Below are positions 36,230 to 49,165 of a stretch of 64,000 nucleotides of DNA, piece by piece (the first letter of the stretch is position 1; every line of letters starts with the position of its first letter). The notes below the pieces were generated by a model. It was not told the origin of the DNA and did no database searches. It saw only the letters and a program-made list of their open reading frames with translations. Location of the stretch: contig JANBPK010000706.1 in NCBI GenBank assembly GCA_027579435.1, forward strand, positions 310,001 through 374,000, written 5' to 3'. The position numbers were made by a program, and so were the translations under genes. This DNA comes from Candolleomyces eurysporus. Its lineage: Eukaryota; Basidiomycota; Agaricomycetes; Agaricales; Psathyrellaceae.

Positions 36230-37870
36230 TCAGCTAGAGAGCATAGAGTGACTCTGAGTAGTTGATTGCGTCAGATCGTGAGCTCCTGTATCCACCCCCG
36301 GAGCATATCGAATCTCCGTAATCCACCCGTCGTCCCTCGTCTCATAAGCCCGTCTGTTCGTTTCACGCAAATGCAGGATTACTCTTGAGGCTAGGATAGA
36401 GTGAGTGACTCTCTGTGGACTGTTTCTTCCATGAGTACTCGGCTTCGTATTGGGGTCGACCAGGGGAGGCTTACACGGCAAGAAGATAAGTGTAGCCCGG
36501 CTGCCAATAGAAGTTAGTACCAGTGGAGAAAAGGCTTATCGGCGGGACACGTACCGGCCCTACAAGGTTGCAAACAATGTTTCCGGCAGAGGTTACTGGA
36601 AATGGAGCGGATACGGGTCAGCAGACGACTCGGATTCGGAATCTAAGACTCTACGTACGTGAAATAAGAAAAAAGTACACCAGCCCATCCCGATNAAAAA
36701 ATCGAAATGAGTTTACTTTCCGACCTCCGGTATTGGGTAAGCCCGAACCAAAAGGTCATCAGCAATATCACTGCAATCCGTGTCAGCTTCCGAGCTTGGA
36801 GCTCATAGTGGGTGCGTAGTAGAATAAGAGGGGCTTACGGAGCTCTTTACCAAGAACCATAACGAAGATAATGCTGAGTAAAAAGTGGTTTCCCTTAGTC
36901 GGAAAGCAGCATACGGCTCTTGGAATGGGGAATGGCGCATCTAAGCACAAACATCAGTGAGGATGGCTCACGGACCCCTCGTTGAAATAAATTACATTCT
37001 AGCGTGGTATTGAACTTGACGATAGCCCAGAGCATTGCGGCTTCTGTGGCCTGATAAACNAAAAAAAAGTTTCTGAGGTGAGTAGGGAGCGAGAAATTGA
37101 CGAGCTCAGGCACTCACAAGAAACAAGAGCAGAAGGGACAGACCAAGTTTTCTGTTTCGACCGGACAGTGCGTAAACGCGGAGGAATAGAATCACTGGTG
37201 GTCGCGGCAGGATAAATTTGAGCCGAAATTTAAACAGCTTGCGCAAGCACTGTACCCACCTTCTGAAATTGCCCCACCGACGATCATAGAAACTGGTGTA
37301 ATTAGCCTCTAGCGCTTCAGGAGGTTCTCAATATGCCTGTTACACTCACTAGCGAAGGAGACAAACGCCCATCGGCATATCTGTAGCTCAAAAGTCAGCA
37401 ATTATCATAGTTCCTAGCAGACGTCGTGGCGACTCACCGTTGTCGGTAATCTCGATGGCATATTATCTGGATTGATGCCCTGTTTATCAGGGGCAGTCTT
37501 GGGGAAATTTTGGATACGTACAGAGCAAAACGAAAACAACATCAATCCATACTAAATAACGGGAGAGTAAGAACAGGATCTTTCCCGCGTTCCACTTGGA
37601 TGACCATATCATCGCGACCTGCAAATCCAAGTTTATCGCCCGTGTGATACACCAATGAATGATGGGGGACAAACCTCTGCCGGGAACGTATGGAGGATAT
37701 CCGCAGCCTGTGCCAAGGTAAGGGTTTTCAGCAATTGATTCGGAACTGCAGGGCTCGACGTACCAGGAGGGTCACACATGCGACTAATGGTTTCCTCGTT
37801 AGCCTTCAGCGAGTGTTCAGCTGCTCTTTGCTTCGCTCACCGACGAGGTTCTAAGTATGCATTGAATCGA
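36230..37870 (-). CDS. DUF6533-type multi-pass membrane protein, copy d
   Basis: The signature reads AADILHTFPAE, an intron, then VAMIWSSKWNAGKILFLLSR and YLVWIDVVFVLLC (about 37730-37520). Farther on, a transmembrane exon (about 37180) is followed by loop exons. At 36695 an N sits in a run of A; dropping it gives SIFYRDGLVYFF, the family's SIFYRDG motif. The terminal exon reads NSPQRVTHSILASRVILHLR and stops at 36230. A second N at 37060 lies in or near an intron. The start is not resolved and may lie upstream of 37870, so the 5' limit is approximate. Confidence 0.6.
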
Positions 37871-39212
37871 ACAGTTGATTAGTATGCGCCCAGAGGAAAG
37901 GCAGAGGAGCAGCTCTGACATTATTATATCGTTGAGCCTGAGCGAGCTTAATAAGCTCACCCAAATCCGGGTGTTGCATTGGTCTATGCTATCGGCTGAA
38001 AGAGGGTGGGGAGTCAAGATATTCGCCTCGCTCTGAGCAAGGGGCTGCACTATAAGTACTGACACCCGGGGGAGTCGGGATAGAGTCCCCGGAAGGTGCA
38101 TCTGGCAGATGTCATGAAATTACCTTACCATCGACTTGGAACCAATTGAAGGTGACTGACGGAAACAGACTAGTTATGAGAGATTAGATCGCACTGTATT
38201 CAAGATCATGATCGATTGTTACACGCTATGCTTTTCGCTTCGCAAGATGTTCAATGTCGAGGACAATGACCGCGAGCCTCATACGCTTATGAGGGCGGCA
38301 CTGCCTAGAAGAGATGTAAGAAAACCGGGCTATAATTACTGCGAGTAAGTAGCCCTTGCTGTGCAACTCGTAGGTTAAAAACCCCGGGTTTGACGCCAAG
38401 GCCAGCCAACCTTGACATGGACAGTTCCAGCAAGTAGAGAGCTGATCGACGATCTTTAATAGCGGAAAAAAAGCATTCCGGCGCCCGCGCATCTCCATTG
38501 GAAGTGAAACCCGCAGAAAACTATATACCGTCAGGTGGTGACTGATACACGGGTCAGTCGGGAGAGATCTCAACTGCGTCTTGGACATGACACAGGGACC
38601 ATGAGTCTAGTTTTCGAACGCCCGAGTCGTCGGCCCATCCAGTGTGCCAGTGAGTAAAGCAGTGAATGATACATCGTACCTCAGGGGGGGCATGCTCACA
38701 AGAGGTGGCGACAAGAGATTTTTGAGCTTTCGAATAGGCATACCGTGTCAGATGCTGCTGTCAAAATGTTTCGCCGACAGGGGGGGAATAGGGTGATGCC
38801 TGGAAGATGCGATAACACTAAATAGCGCCTGGCAGCTTCGAGCTCATCCGTTAGCTTGAATAGCGAGTGGCCATGGAGTCCTTCCACAACATTCACTTGC
38901 ATTCGCAATCGATCCCGTCGACGCTGAGCAGATTACGGAACTGCCGGTGAACAGAGAGCACCCGCGGGCCCTGCAGGACCGACGGGTGACACGGACCGAG
39001 GCTTGCAAAGATCCTGCAGAACACATTTTCAGCAACAGTGTGCGCATGGAGAACAGGCAATCAAACAAGACCCCATCTCAACTCGAGCCACTTTGAAGGT
39101 CTATGCCGAATAGATGCCCGTACAAATNAAAAATTATGGAATACAATGGTGTACACGATGCGGATAACAATACGAAAACGAGATGCGGAGACAAGGACCA
39201 AATCCAAAGAAT
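37871..39212. other. intergenic stretch, no gene seen
   Basis: Short frames on the minus strand (37817-38101, 38226-38588, 38696-39068) have no recognisable domain. A palindromic AAACCCCGGGTTT (38379-38391) matches the core of the inverted-repeat element at 10881-11589, but no other part of that element is present. An N at 39128 lies in the 3' flank of H2B. Confidence 0.4.
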
Positions 39213-39830
39213 TTACTTGGTACCCGCCGACGAGAACTCTGAAGAAGGAATGCAGTTAGAGACCAAATATGCCACGAAGACAACACGCGATACTCACTCG
39301 TTACCGATTTGGTACCCTCAGAGATAGCGTGCTTAGCAAGTTCACCAGGAAGGATGAGTCGGACAGCGGTCTGGATTTCGCGGGACGAGATGGTGGACTT
39401 CTTAGAGTAGGCAGCGAGTTCTGAAAGGAGACAAAACGCGTCAGTAGCCCGTCGCGACGCGTGACTAGGGAAGCCACGTACTGGAAGCCTCGGTGGCAAT
39501 ACGCTCGAAGATATCGTTGACGAAGCTGTTCAAGATTGCCATCGCCTTGTTGGAGATACCGGTATCGGGGTGGACCTGCTTGAGGACTGGATATGCACGA
39601 GTCAGAGTCGGTCGAAATCGTAAAGTGGCGCTTCCGAACTCACCCTTGTAGATGTACGAGGAGTAGGTCTCCTTTCGGACCTTCTTTCGCTTCTTCTTCT
39701 CACCATCGCCAGCAGTGGTAGGCTTGGAAGTCTTCTTCGCAGCCTTAGAGCCCTCAGCAGGCTTAGCAGGAGCCTTGGAGGCGGTGGAAGCGGGGGCCTT
39801 GCCGGCAGTCGACGCGGGTTTGGGGGCCAT
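39213..39830 (-). CDS. histone H2B
   Basis: This is a core histone of 146 residues. Four exons (187, 105, 123 and 26 nt) fit in phase. The lysine-rich tail opens [20 protein letters not shown] and leads to [17 protein letters not shown]. The histone fold reads [54 protein letters not shown] and [20 protein letters not shown]. The last exon gives KFSSAGTK. The lysine that is ubiquitinated in H2B (in the [10 protein letters not shown] context) is present. It is transcribed away from H2A over a shared promoter. Confidence 0.97.
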
Positions 39831-40149
39831 TGGTATGATAGATGGAGGCGACGAAGCGAATAGGCGGCTGGGCGCGGTGGAGGTGGTGGCTTGAAGTGAA
39901 GTTGGGGGTCTTGCCTCGACGAATGTGATGTGTATATATATCGACACGTGACTTTGTCGTTGTTTGGCTGAGACGCGTGAGGCGCGTGGGCGTGTTTGTT
40001 GATTGATTGCTTGTTTATTGGTGCCTCGGCTGCGTATAAATACGGCGCGACATTCTCAGATCTCTTCCTCCATATCCGCCACCGTCGTCCTCGCCCTCAA
40101 GCCCACCAACCACCGCCCACCACCACCACCAGCCCATACCACTATCACC
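39831..40149. promoter_or_regulatory. shared divergent H2B/H2A promoter
   Basis: The 319 bp between the two start codons hold a TATA-like tatatata at about 39933-39940 for H2B and a TATAAATA at 40035-40042 for H2A. An E-box-like CACGTG is at 39945-39950. The divergent layout fits coordinated, cell-cycle-linked expression of the pair. Confidence 0.75.
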
Positions 40150-40678
<529 letters not shown>

Positions 40679-41444
40679 TCGTGCTGCGTTCTGTTTGCTT
40701 TCTCGCTGTGTCTTATCTATTCTCATGTTGTATTTTTTCTGTACTATTATATTCTACTGTATGAATGGATACTAGAAGGGCCATTTTACTCTGGAACATG
40801 CAATCTGAGCTCGAATGAACGATTCCAAAGTCCCTAGAACCCTAACCCCTTTGGCGGCGCAGGCATTCCGGACATTGGCTGCTACTTCCACGAAGACGAC
40901 GCCGACCAAGGTTGATCAATTCAGCTCACTCACCCTCCGCCAGCACCTTCGCATGGCGAGAGCATTCCTATCCAACTTGGAACAACAGCGGTGGGTAAGC
41001 AACAGATCCTTCATCATTATCCGTCTGACCATTCCGAATGTGGCTGCTGGTCGCAATCCTTGGCTGAATCCTTATCAGCAGAACAACGGAGCACCTTGGC
41101 CTCGTCTATGGCCCTACCTTCTTTCGTCGCTGCGTGGACTCTTTAGCCTTGCTCACTTTTGCTCTTGCTTAATAGCAATCGCACGGACCCGGATGCAGTT
41201 GTTGAAGGTTTCGTGTACTCTTTCACACCTTTTGATGCCCCGGCCAAAGCCTCATTAATAATCCTTCACAGCTTGTTCAGAGCACTCTGGCCCAATTCAT
41301 TCGCCGTTCCTCATCCTCACCACCTCCAAGCACTGAGGGCGGACCTGACTCCAAAACTGAGATTTGAGGAAGGTGAGTGCGGGGATCTTTCCGCTTTCCT
41401 GCCCCATCGGCTGACTCAGGTTCCTGGTCTGCTTCGAAGCCGCA
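40679..41444. other. H2A 3' flank and leader of F-box H
   Basis: The segment at about 41090-41175 is the diverged plus-strand equivalent of the spacer stretch upstream of F-box D-G (around TTTCGTCGCTGCGTGGACTC). A 5'-UTR intron begins at 41373 (GAGGAAG|GTGAGT) and ends close before the H start. A 147-codon frame at 40815-41258 has no domain and overlaps that conserved leader, so it is not called a gene. Confidence 0.5.
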
Positions 41445-43374
41445 ATGAGTACTGTTCACGAACACGACACAGCAGCTCGTTCAAGCACTTTTGAGCAGAT
41501 CCCTGTTGAATTATGGAGCAAGATTCTCCGCGAGGAACAAGGCTTCACGGTAGAAGACTTCAAGACTCTTTGCTTCGTGTGCCCAGTCTTCAAGACCATC
41601 TGCCAGCCCATGGTTTACAGAAGTCTGACTATCAGAGGCGTCAGAGAATCCGGTGGATACGTGATCGAGCCGGGGTGGGAGAAGCAGGATGTAGTGAGTT
41701 TTATTCGAGGGGAGCGGCGCTTGCGTCTTGTCGGAGACAATCCCTCTTTGTCGGCCTTCCCCCAGACCTTATCCATCGGACCCACGCCAAACAATACCAT
41801 TCCCGTTTCCAGCATGCTACAGCTTCCAACAGACAACACGGTGTTCTCAAAGGCCGCCTATGGTGCCTTTTCGCAATTCAAAGCCGCTCTTGTGCAGACG
41901 CTCCCATCATTCACTAACCTCCGCCGCCTCGAGCTCGGCTTATTTCCCATTGACGACGGACTGTTGAGGGAGATAGCCTCACACCCCGTCCTCCATGAGC
42001 TCAAGCTCGAAGCTTGCTTATTTTCCTCCCCGACCTTTCCTATCCCTTGCATCCGATTGCTGGAATACGACATGATATCGCGGGAACAAGCACCGGCAGC
42101 CTTTCGCCTCGCCTGCTCTCAGCATCTTGAAGAATTGAAGATCAAAAACATGGAAACTTCGGTCGTTCTGGAGGGCCTCCGTGCAAGACCCGAAGGCGAG
42201 TCAACGCTAAAGAAGTTGCAACGTCTCGCAATCAACCCAGGAACCGCCAGACTAAGCTTCCTCGACATGAAAAGCCTGCTAAACTATATGCCAGCCTTGC
42301 GTAAACTAGATATCGTCAACAAGGAGTTCGAGGCGGGTGCACCCAGTATCACCTTTTCGGACGGAGACGAGACGACGAAATCGTCTGCGGTACCGCATCT
42401 GCGACGGATATCGGGATCGTTGTCCTTCGCTCGGTATGTCGTACCTGGGAGACCTGTCAGCGACATCCGGAGTGGGCATGGTACATTCGGCTATTTCGCG
42501 AAGACCTGGGCAGAGCTCGAAGAGCTCTTGTACCCGCTCTGTTTATCGACCGCAACTGCAGAAGGCATTACGACCCTTCACTTGCCAAAGTACCAAGTTG
42601 CGCCGATTTGGCTTCTGAGTCGGTTTGTGACGCAGACGTTCCCTCGGTTGGTTGACTTGAGACTCCCAGTTGGGATGATCGAGGACGAGGAGGAGCTGGT
42701 GAACAACATGTTCTTCCATCCGAGGCGCCGTGATGGCAAAACACAAAAGCTCCTGGGTGCTGAAGGATTGTTTGACGACGGGGTAGCCGAGAAAGTGATG
42801 CACGATATCAGGGCTGATGTCGAGTATGAACTCGTTGGTGGGTTCGATGATCCATATAATCGAACTACAGGTCTAGACTACGAAACGAGAAGCGTCAGCT
42901 CCCTCCCTCTAACCATCCCCACTCCAGTACCCTCACCAGAAGTGGACGTCGCAGCGACATTTGCCACATTGTGTGCTAACATTGAGCTGGATAGCACAGG
43001 AAGACCTTCGCAGGACCCTGAAGACTATCGAGTGCGTCTTTTTGTTCATATCAAGTCATTTATCTCGAAAAGTTGAACCCTTCGTACCTACTCACCCTCA
43101 GGAAGCTCTTATTTACTTCGCCCAAGGCTTGTACCCACTTCCAACAGGCATTCAGACCCTTTCGTTCAAGCATGGGTCATTCCCGGGTTACCGTATGCCG
43201 CTTAAACCTTCTCGCCCTGTGAACCAAGAGACGTGCCTTGCACTTGTGACGGCTCTTGGTGAACGTTATCCGAGCCTCGGCGCCGTCACGCTTATTGGCC
43301 GTGATGGCTATCACTGCGAGAAGATTCGAGGGTTGGAGGATGGTACGACGAGGTGGACTGTTCTTGCAAATTGA
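41445..43374 (+). CDS. F-box/LRR-like protein, paralogue H
   Basis: This copy is intact, with 619 residues. The start reads MSTVHEHDTAARSSTFEQIP, with the F-box-like IPVELWSKILREEQGFTVED. The LRR-like segment is LRRLELGLFPIDDGLLREIA. The conserved block is FARYVVPGRPVSDIRSGHGT and ITTLHLPKYQVAPIWLLSRF, with a variable insert (EDEEELVNNMFFHPRRRDGK). The exons are 1587 and 273 nt, separated by a 70-nt intron at 43032-43101 with the family's GTGCGT donor. The end is GTTRWTVLAN. It is on the opposite strand from A-G and lies beyond the histone/transporter block, so it was separated from the array by inversion or transposition. Confidence 0.88.
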
Positions 43375-43874
43375 AAACCGATCCCGTGATATCACTATTA
43401 TTTAGTCTCAATTACTATTTTGCTTTGTGCACCACATCGCTTCGCTTTCTACGCTTCTCTGTCCCATTTGTAGCAATCATATGGACTCAGATGTATAGCT
43501 TTAGCGTCTGAAAGTAACTATCTGTAACTATGTGCTGCATCACTTTATGTGACGCCCATCTGCTTACATAACTGAGCGATCGGCATGTCCACACTGACCC
43601 AATCTGACCCAGGGTGTGTGAGTTCGAAAGTCGATTCGATCCCTTACTTCCTCTCGCACCGTAACCTCCACGCGTATTTCTGTGGGTTGAGAACCTTCAG
43701 TCGGCTTCCGCCCTCGACTTTAGGAAGCAGTCCGATTCTCACAACCTCATTGAGCATCTGCCATCGAGATCGGCTGCACACGAAGATTCTAGATGTACGA
43801 TTTTCGAACGCTCTGTGTTCGTGTCCCTTGTACTGACAATAGTACTTAGCCTCCCCGATTTCTTCTGCACCGCT
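43375..43874. other. spacer between F-box H and I
   Basis: The stretch holds the 3' flank of H and the leader of I. The sequence just before the I start (SLVLTIVLSLPDFFCTA in one frame) is the 3' part of the predicted 5'-UTR intron and is not coding. Confidence 0.45.
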
Positions 43875-45748
43875 ATGAGTGCTATCCGGGAACATGAGAA
43901 AGGAGATTCTGCAAACGTCCTCGAGCGGATCCCCACTGAGCTATGGAATAGGATTCTCAACGAAGAACAAGGCTTCACGACACAGGACTTCAAGACGCTC
44001 TGCTTCGTGGCTCCCCTCTTCAGGGCCATCTGTCAGCCGGCGGCATATAAAAGCCTGGTTGCCACACGCTTTGTTTTATCCCGTGGATACTGCTTCAAAG
44101 ATAGGTGGAAGAAAGGGGCAACGATCCGTCAAATGGACCAGTGGAGACATGATATGGCCAGTCTTATCCGAGCTGAGCGACGGCTGTCTCTTGTAGGAGG
44201 CGACCCTGTGTTGTCCACTTTCCCCCAGGTCATATCTATCGGAGCTATAGCAACATCCAGGGCCATCGATAAACCCCCAGCGGACAAGATGGTGCTCTCA
44301 TGGGCTGCTTATGATGTCGTTTTGCAGCTCAAGAGTACGCTAGCACGCACGCTCCCATTGTTCACTCACCTTCGCCGACTCGAACTCCGCTCATTTCCCA
44401 TCGACGACGGGCTGTTGAGGGAGATAGCCTCACACCCTGTCCTCCACGAGCTCAAGCTCAAAGGCTGCTCGTTTCCCTCCCCGACCTTTCATCTCCCTTG
44501 CATCCGCTTGCTGGAATACGACAGCATATCGCGGGAACAAGCACCGGCAGCCTTTCGCCTCGCTTCCTCACAGCATCTCGAGGAATTTCAAATCGAAAAC
44601 ATGGGAGCTTCGGCCGTTCTAGAGGGCCTCCGTGCAAGACCCGACACCGAGTCAATGTTGAAGAAGTTGCGTCGTCTCACGATGGTACCGGCAACTGACG
44701 AACCTAACCTCCTCGACATGGAGAAGCTGCTGAGTTATGTGCCGGCCTTGCATCAGCTGGATATTAGGGGAATCAGTATTGAGCAAACGGACCAGGCCAT
44801 GGACATGTCTACGATACCATACCTGCGACGATTTTCGGGTCCTTTCTCCCTCGCTCGATGCGTCGTACCTGGGAGACCTGTCAGCGACATCCGAAGTGGG
44901 AACGATGAATACAAGTATTTTATGGAGACGTGGTCAGAGCTTCAAGCGCATCTGTACCCACTCTGTTTATCGACAGCAACTGCGGAAGGCATTACGACTC
45001 TTCACTTGCCAAATTACAACGTTGCGCCGATTTGGCTTTTGAGTCGATTCGTTGCGGAGACGTTCCCTCGCTTGGTTGACTTGAGGCTTCCGGTTGGGAT
45101 GATCCAGGATTACAACGATGACCTCGTGCATATCAGCCGGGGAAGCTGCTGCTCTCGGCGCGCGCCACGGAAGCTTCTGGTAGCTGAAGAACCGTTTGAG
45201 GAGGGGGAAGTCGAAGGAATGGCTAAGCTTATCAAGGACAAGGTGGAGTACGAGTTAGTGACGAGTTTCGATGATCCATCTCACCAAGCCATGGATCTCG
45301 ACTATCAAACGAGAAGAGTCACCTCTCATTCTCCTCCCGTCCCAGCCGTAGTTCTCCCGCCCGAGTTTGATTTAGCAGTGACTCTTGCTGGGCAAAGTTC
45401 TCGCATCGAGCTGGACAGCACGGGCCAGCCATCTCGCCACCCGGAAGACTATGAAGTGCGTCATTCTTATCATCCATCAAACCGTCCATCTCTGAAATTT
45501 GAATCTCTTTACCTGCCTCCCTTCAGGAAGCACTTATCTACTTTGCCCAAGGCTGGTACCCAATTCCCACAAGCATCCAGACCCTTTCACTCGAGCCTGG
45601 TTCATTCCAGGATGACGACTCCCATGACCCTTCTGTGCAAGAAGAGACGTGCATAGCAGTTGTGAAGGCTCTTGGCGAACGTTATCTAAACCTCGCCGTC
45701 GTTACCTTACTGACATCGATGTCTATCGCTACGAGAGGACTCGAGTGA
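43875..45748 (+). CDS. F-box/LRR-like protein, paralogue I, altered C-terminus
   Basis: The start MSAIREHEKGDSANVLERIP leads to the F-box-like IPTELWNRILNEEQGFTTQD. The family blocks are complete (CVVPGRPVSDIRSGNDEYKY, LPNYNVAPIWLLSRFVAETF). The exons are 1581 and 222 nt (intron 45456-45526), giving 600 residues. In the last exon a shift near 45710 replaces the usual VTLIGxDGYxCERIR end by LLTSMSIATRGLE and a stop. The lost end, DVYRYERTRVIGNGTMRWIV, is still present in the other frame up to 45787. A complete second terminal exon lies about 290 bp downstream. The protein may therefore be slightly shortened but otherwise functional. Confidence 0.8.
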
Positions 45749-46033
45749 TAGGGAACGGTACGATGAGGTGGATCGTTCTCATAACCTGAAAACCGTGATA
45801 CCGTGATAATCACTATTATCTGCTCTCGTTTACTGTAGCTTTCTGAACCACGTTTTATCGCTTGTCCCGCTTCTCTGTCTGACTTTGTAACAACCATGTG
45901 GACTCAGATGTGTAGCTGTAGCGTCTGAGAGTAACTAAATGCTGCATCGTCACATCATGCCCCGTAAATATGGAGCAACGGCCCATATGCTCATAGCGAG
46001 TGTGTAACGAGCATCCATCTATCTGAATAGTAC

Positions 46034-46267
46034 ATGCGCATTCAGACCCTTTCGCTCAGGCCTGGGTTATTCCCAGGTAGCATTACCGATCCGTTCGGAC
46101 TGACGCGCACTGTGGAACGAAGGATGTGCGTCGCAGTTGTGACGGCGCTTGGTGAACGTTATATAGGCCTCAGCACTGTCACGTTCATGGGCTATGATGG
46201 TCATCGCGGCGAGAAGATTCGAGGTCTAGGTAACGATTCGACAAGGTGGACTGTTCCTGCAACTTGA
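46034..46267 (+). pseudogene. extra F-box terminal exon after I
   Basis: The frame reads MRIQTLSLRPGLFPGSITDP and later CVAVVTALGERYIGLSTVTF with the end STRWTVPAT and a natural stop. This is the last two-thirds of the family's terminal exon. The EALIYFAQGW start and the acceptor site are missing. It lies just downstream of I, whose own terminal exon is frameshifted. Confidence 0.75.
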
Positions 46268-46833
46268 ATGAGTACCTGGACCGATATAACGTGACTCTTC
46301 TCGGAAACGCGCCAGACGCAGACGGCCATGTGCTGATGAGTACCAGGGATCTATTTATTGAACTGCGCGCACACGCATGACCCTAGATGTGCAGAAAACA
46401 CTCCTGCTCCTCAAAACCTTTGGGTGTGCATTGGACCGGATAGATATGTGTGACTTCTCGTTTTCGTTCGGTTAGCGTGATCCACATGACGGATGCTTTA
46501 AACTATATATAACCTTGACGTCTACCCAGGGTTTCCGTGGTTCTCCAATTCATTGACCACCCTATTAAGTCTCGATGGATGAAATGAAGACGAGTGAAAC
46601 GTGTTTCCCTTGCTTGGAGCCTCAACTCCTTTCATAGCCAAGCTGTGGACGATCCCGCAAACAACTCGCTGCCAGCCCCTTGGCAGTCGGAGATCACGAT
46701 GTGGAACTGCCACATTGCGCGTGCTTCATCTCCAACTTCGTCGGGGTGTATGTCAGAATATATGTATGCATAGTCTAGTAAGCGATAAGTGGTAGAAGAT
46801 TCGAAAGCACCTTCTCCTGCCTGTGTCTCAAAA
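46268..46833. repeat. spacer homologous to 20055-20230 (inverted strand) and 49380-49690
   Basis: The segment around CTACCCAGGGTTTCCGTGG (46526) recurs near 49497 and, on the minus strand, near 20097. It sits between the F-box end and the DUF6533 start in each unit, which supports a shared unit structure. No gene is seen. Confidence 0.6.
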
Positions 46834-48551
46834 ATGGAATTGGCTGACGCCGGTGTTGAGCTGATCAAACAGGCGCACGCACAGCGAAATATTAATGTCA
46901 GTAGCTGTTTTCGACCTTTTCCGCTCATTGCTATGGCTGATATGCGTCGCCATTGCTCCCCAATAGTACACCATCGGTATGCTGATTTGGTGCGAGATCG
47001 AAGATTCCTAGATGGCACTAATGCCAATTTTTCAGTGGCTTGCGTCACATTACTGGTTCGTTCGCCCAGAATATTGGTTTGAGGTCCTTGTGTTGAAGCC
47101 TGCTTCATCTTTAGGCGGCCGACTTTATTCATTCGTTTCCCAGAGAAGTTCGTGACATATATGGTCTCTTGCAACTTCCCTTCGTTGAAATTCCTTGTGC
47201 ATGTTAATGATAGGTTTCTTTGATATGGTCAGCCGAGTGGAATAAAGGGAAAGTCCTATTCTTGTTATCTCGATACTCCATTTGGGTAGACGTGGCTTTG
47301 ATTTTCCTTTGTACGTCGCTGTTTCTTCGTGGACCCTCTTCTTGCTGATCCATGAGCAGACAATTTCCCGCATAATCAGTCGATATTAGTAAGTCCTCGT
47401 TACTCAGCTTTCATCCGAGTCAGTAGTGCTAACTTTTGAACAGATATGCGAGGGTATTTTTACTGCCGGGGTTGGTGAGTTATGAGAGAACCTACTCGTG
47501 AGTGAGCGACTGAGCAGAAATTGGTTATGTCTATATCTTTCAGTTTTCTTGATGTTCGGGGTAATTATCGCAGAAGGTACGTGGATCTTACAAGCATAAA
47601 CATACTTTTCCTTGAATTTTGTCGATCAGTGGTGATGTTTCTACGTGTATACGCATTGTCTTGTGCAAACAAGAGGCTTGGCGCGTTTCTGCTATTCTTA
47701 TTTATCGTGAGTCCTGCTCATGGTTTCTTCTCTCTCTCTCTCACGCTGATGCTCTCTAGACTACCCACGCTATCTTGCTGTGGGCTGATATAAGGTTTAT
47801 CACCAAGCTAGAATGTATGGGCATACTGCATGGTCCCGGGACAACGTTGCTGACCAAGAATCAGACATCCCATCCCCCATCCCTACGGTTCTTGGTTGCC
47901 TTCCGATCAGAGGGGACATTTCAGTCCTCAACGTTATTTTCATTTCAATTCTTGCCAACGAGCTAGGTAACCTATCACCTTCAAAACGTTATATGCTTTA
48001 CCGACTCACGCCAGTTGCCCAGTGATATTGCTAATAACATCCTGGATCGGATTACGGAAGTATACAAGGTCAGGAAGTGCTCTTTTCTCGATATTTTATA
48101 GGGATGGAGTTTGCTACTTCCTTTTTATATCATGTAAGTCAGGTGGCAAGGGGAACCACGAAAAACCCTGTGTCGACTATCCTCGACTAATCCTTGTCCC
48201 AGTGAGCACCATTGGAAGCATGATTTGCAATCATGTAGGACCAGTGGGTACATACACCATGAGTATGCTCTCGTCAATGCTAATATGCTCATTCGGACCT
48301 ATGAATAGCCAGCCTACAGCTATCTGCTCGCCGTGTAAGCCTGATAGAAATTCAGGATGCTCGTCCCTTGCATTGACCGTTACATGCGTTACAGTCCACA
48401 GAGGGTAGTTCATTCAATTTTGGCGACAAAGATCATTCTGCATTTGCGAGAAATAAGCCAGCAGACCCCTGAAGTGGATAGCAATGTCCGCCTTACAAGC
48501 ATACGATATTGTGCGAATGCGCATGGCTCAATCAACGAAGACCTCAAATAA
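46834..48551 (+). CDS. DUF6533-type multi-pass membrane protein, copy e
   Basis: The start exon is MELADAGVELIKQAHAQRNI, ending at a GTCAGT donor. The signature SLIWSAEWNKGKVLFLLSRY with SIWVDVALIFLC is at about 47225-47310. Further exons are TISRIISRY, LMFGVIIAEG, and a transmembrane exon VVMFLRVYALSCANKRLGAF. Then come SPIPTVLGCLPIRGDISVLN, VILLITSWIGLRKYTRSGSA and SIFYRDGVCYFLFIS. The terminal exon is PQRVVHSILATKIILHLREI, ending NEDLK. All exons have plausible sites and no lesion was found. It follows F-box I in the same direction. Confidence 0.72.
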
Positions 48552-49020
48552 TGCATACCCGTCTCGTTTAATTCCCGCTCAAACCCGACGGCGATGGTGG
48601 ACTATGTGTCGGATCGTGCCAGTTGGTGCGGCATCAAAGATCCGGGCGACATATTGGTAGAGGAGTGGGTGGTTCTCTCCTCTGTGGGACAGATTTATCC
48701 TTGCTAGCCTAGCGATATTGTTGTTGCCCTCAGCCCCGGGGGAAACTGTGAAGACGTTTAGCTGATTTGGAGTACGGAAGTTGACATAGACCATAGATCG
48801 AATGTAACACTTGTCCTTGCTCATGAGCTTGAGTCCTCAGCTCATTAAGTACAGCGGACTCAGTGTGCGAATGATTGAAGCCTTATGCTTTTGGATTGCA
48901 ACGGTTATCATGTCCTTTATCTTTCACTCAACACATCGTCCCCGGCAGACTCGTCGGCCTGGGGTCACATTCGGATGGACCACTGGGGGAACAGTGAATT
49001 CTGTGGAAACGCGGCCACGC
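48552..49020. other. spacer after DUF6533 copy e
   Basis: No gene is seen. The F-box remnant J begins at its end. Confidence 0.4.
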
Positions 49021-49165
49021 AAATGCAAAAGGGATAACGACTCTTCATTTGCAAAAATGCAATGTTGCGCCAACTTGGCTTCTTGAGTCGACTCGTAGCG
49101 GAGACGTCTCGGCTGGTCGACCGACTGCCGTTTGCGATAATCCGGGTTTCGACGATGAGGCCTTC
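49021..49165 (+). pseudogene. F-box/LRR-like remnant J
   Basis: One frame reads KGITTLHLQKCNVAPTWLLS and another RLVAETSRLVDRLPFAII. Together these match the conserved GITTLHLPNYNVAPIWLLSR and FVAETFPRLVDLRLP block. At least one frameshift and small deletions are present. Nothing else of the gene is recognisable. It lies before DUF6533 copy f, in the position where a full F-box gene is expected. Confidence 0.75.

Noticed and set aside
40815..41258. 147-codon frame upstream of F-box H
   Set aside because: It overlaps the leader and spacer that is conserved as non-coding DNA in the other units.
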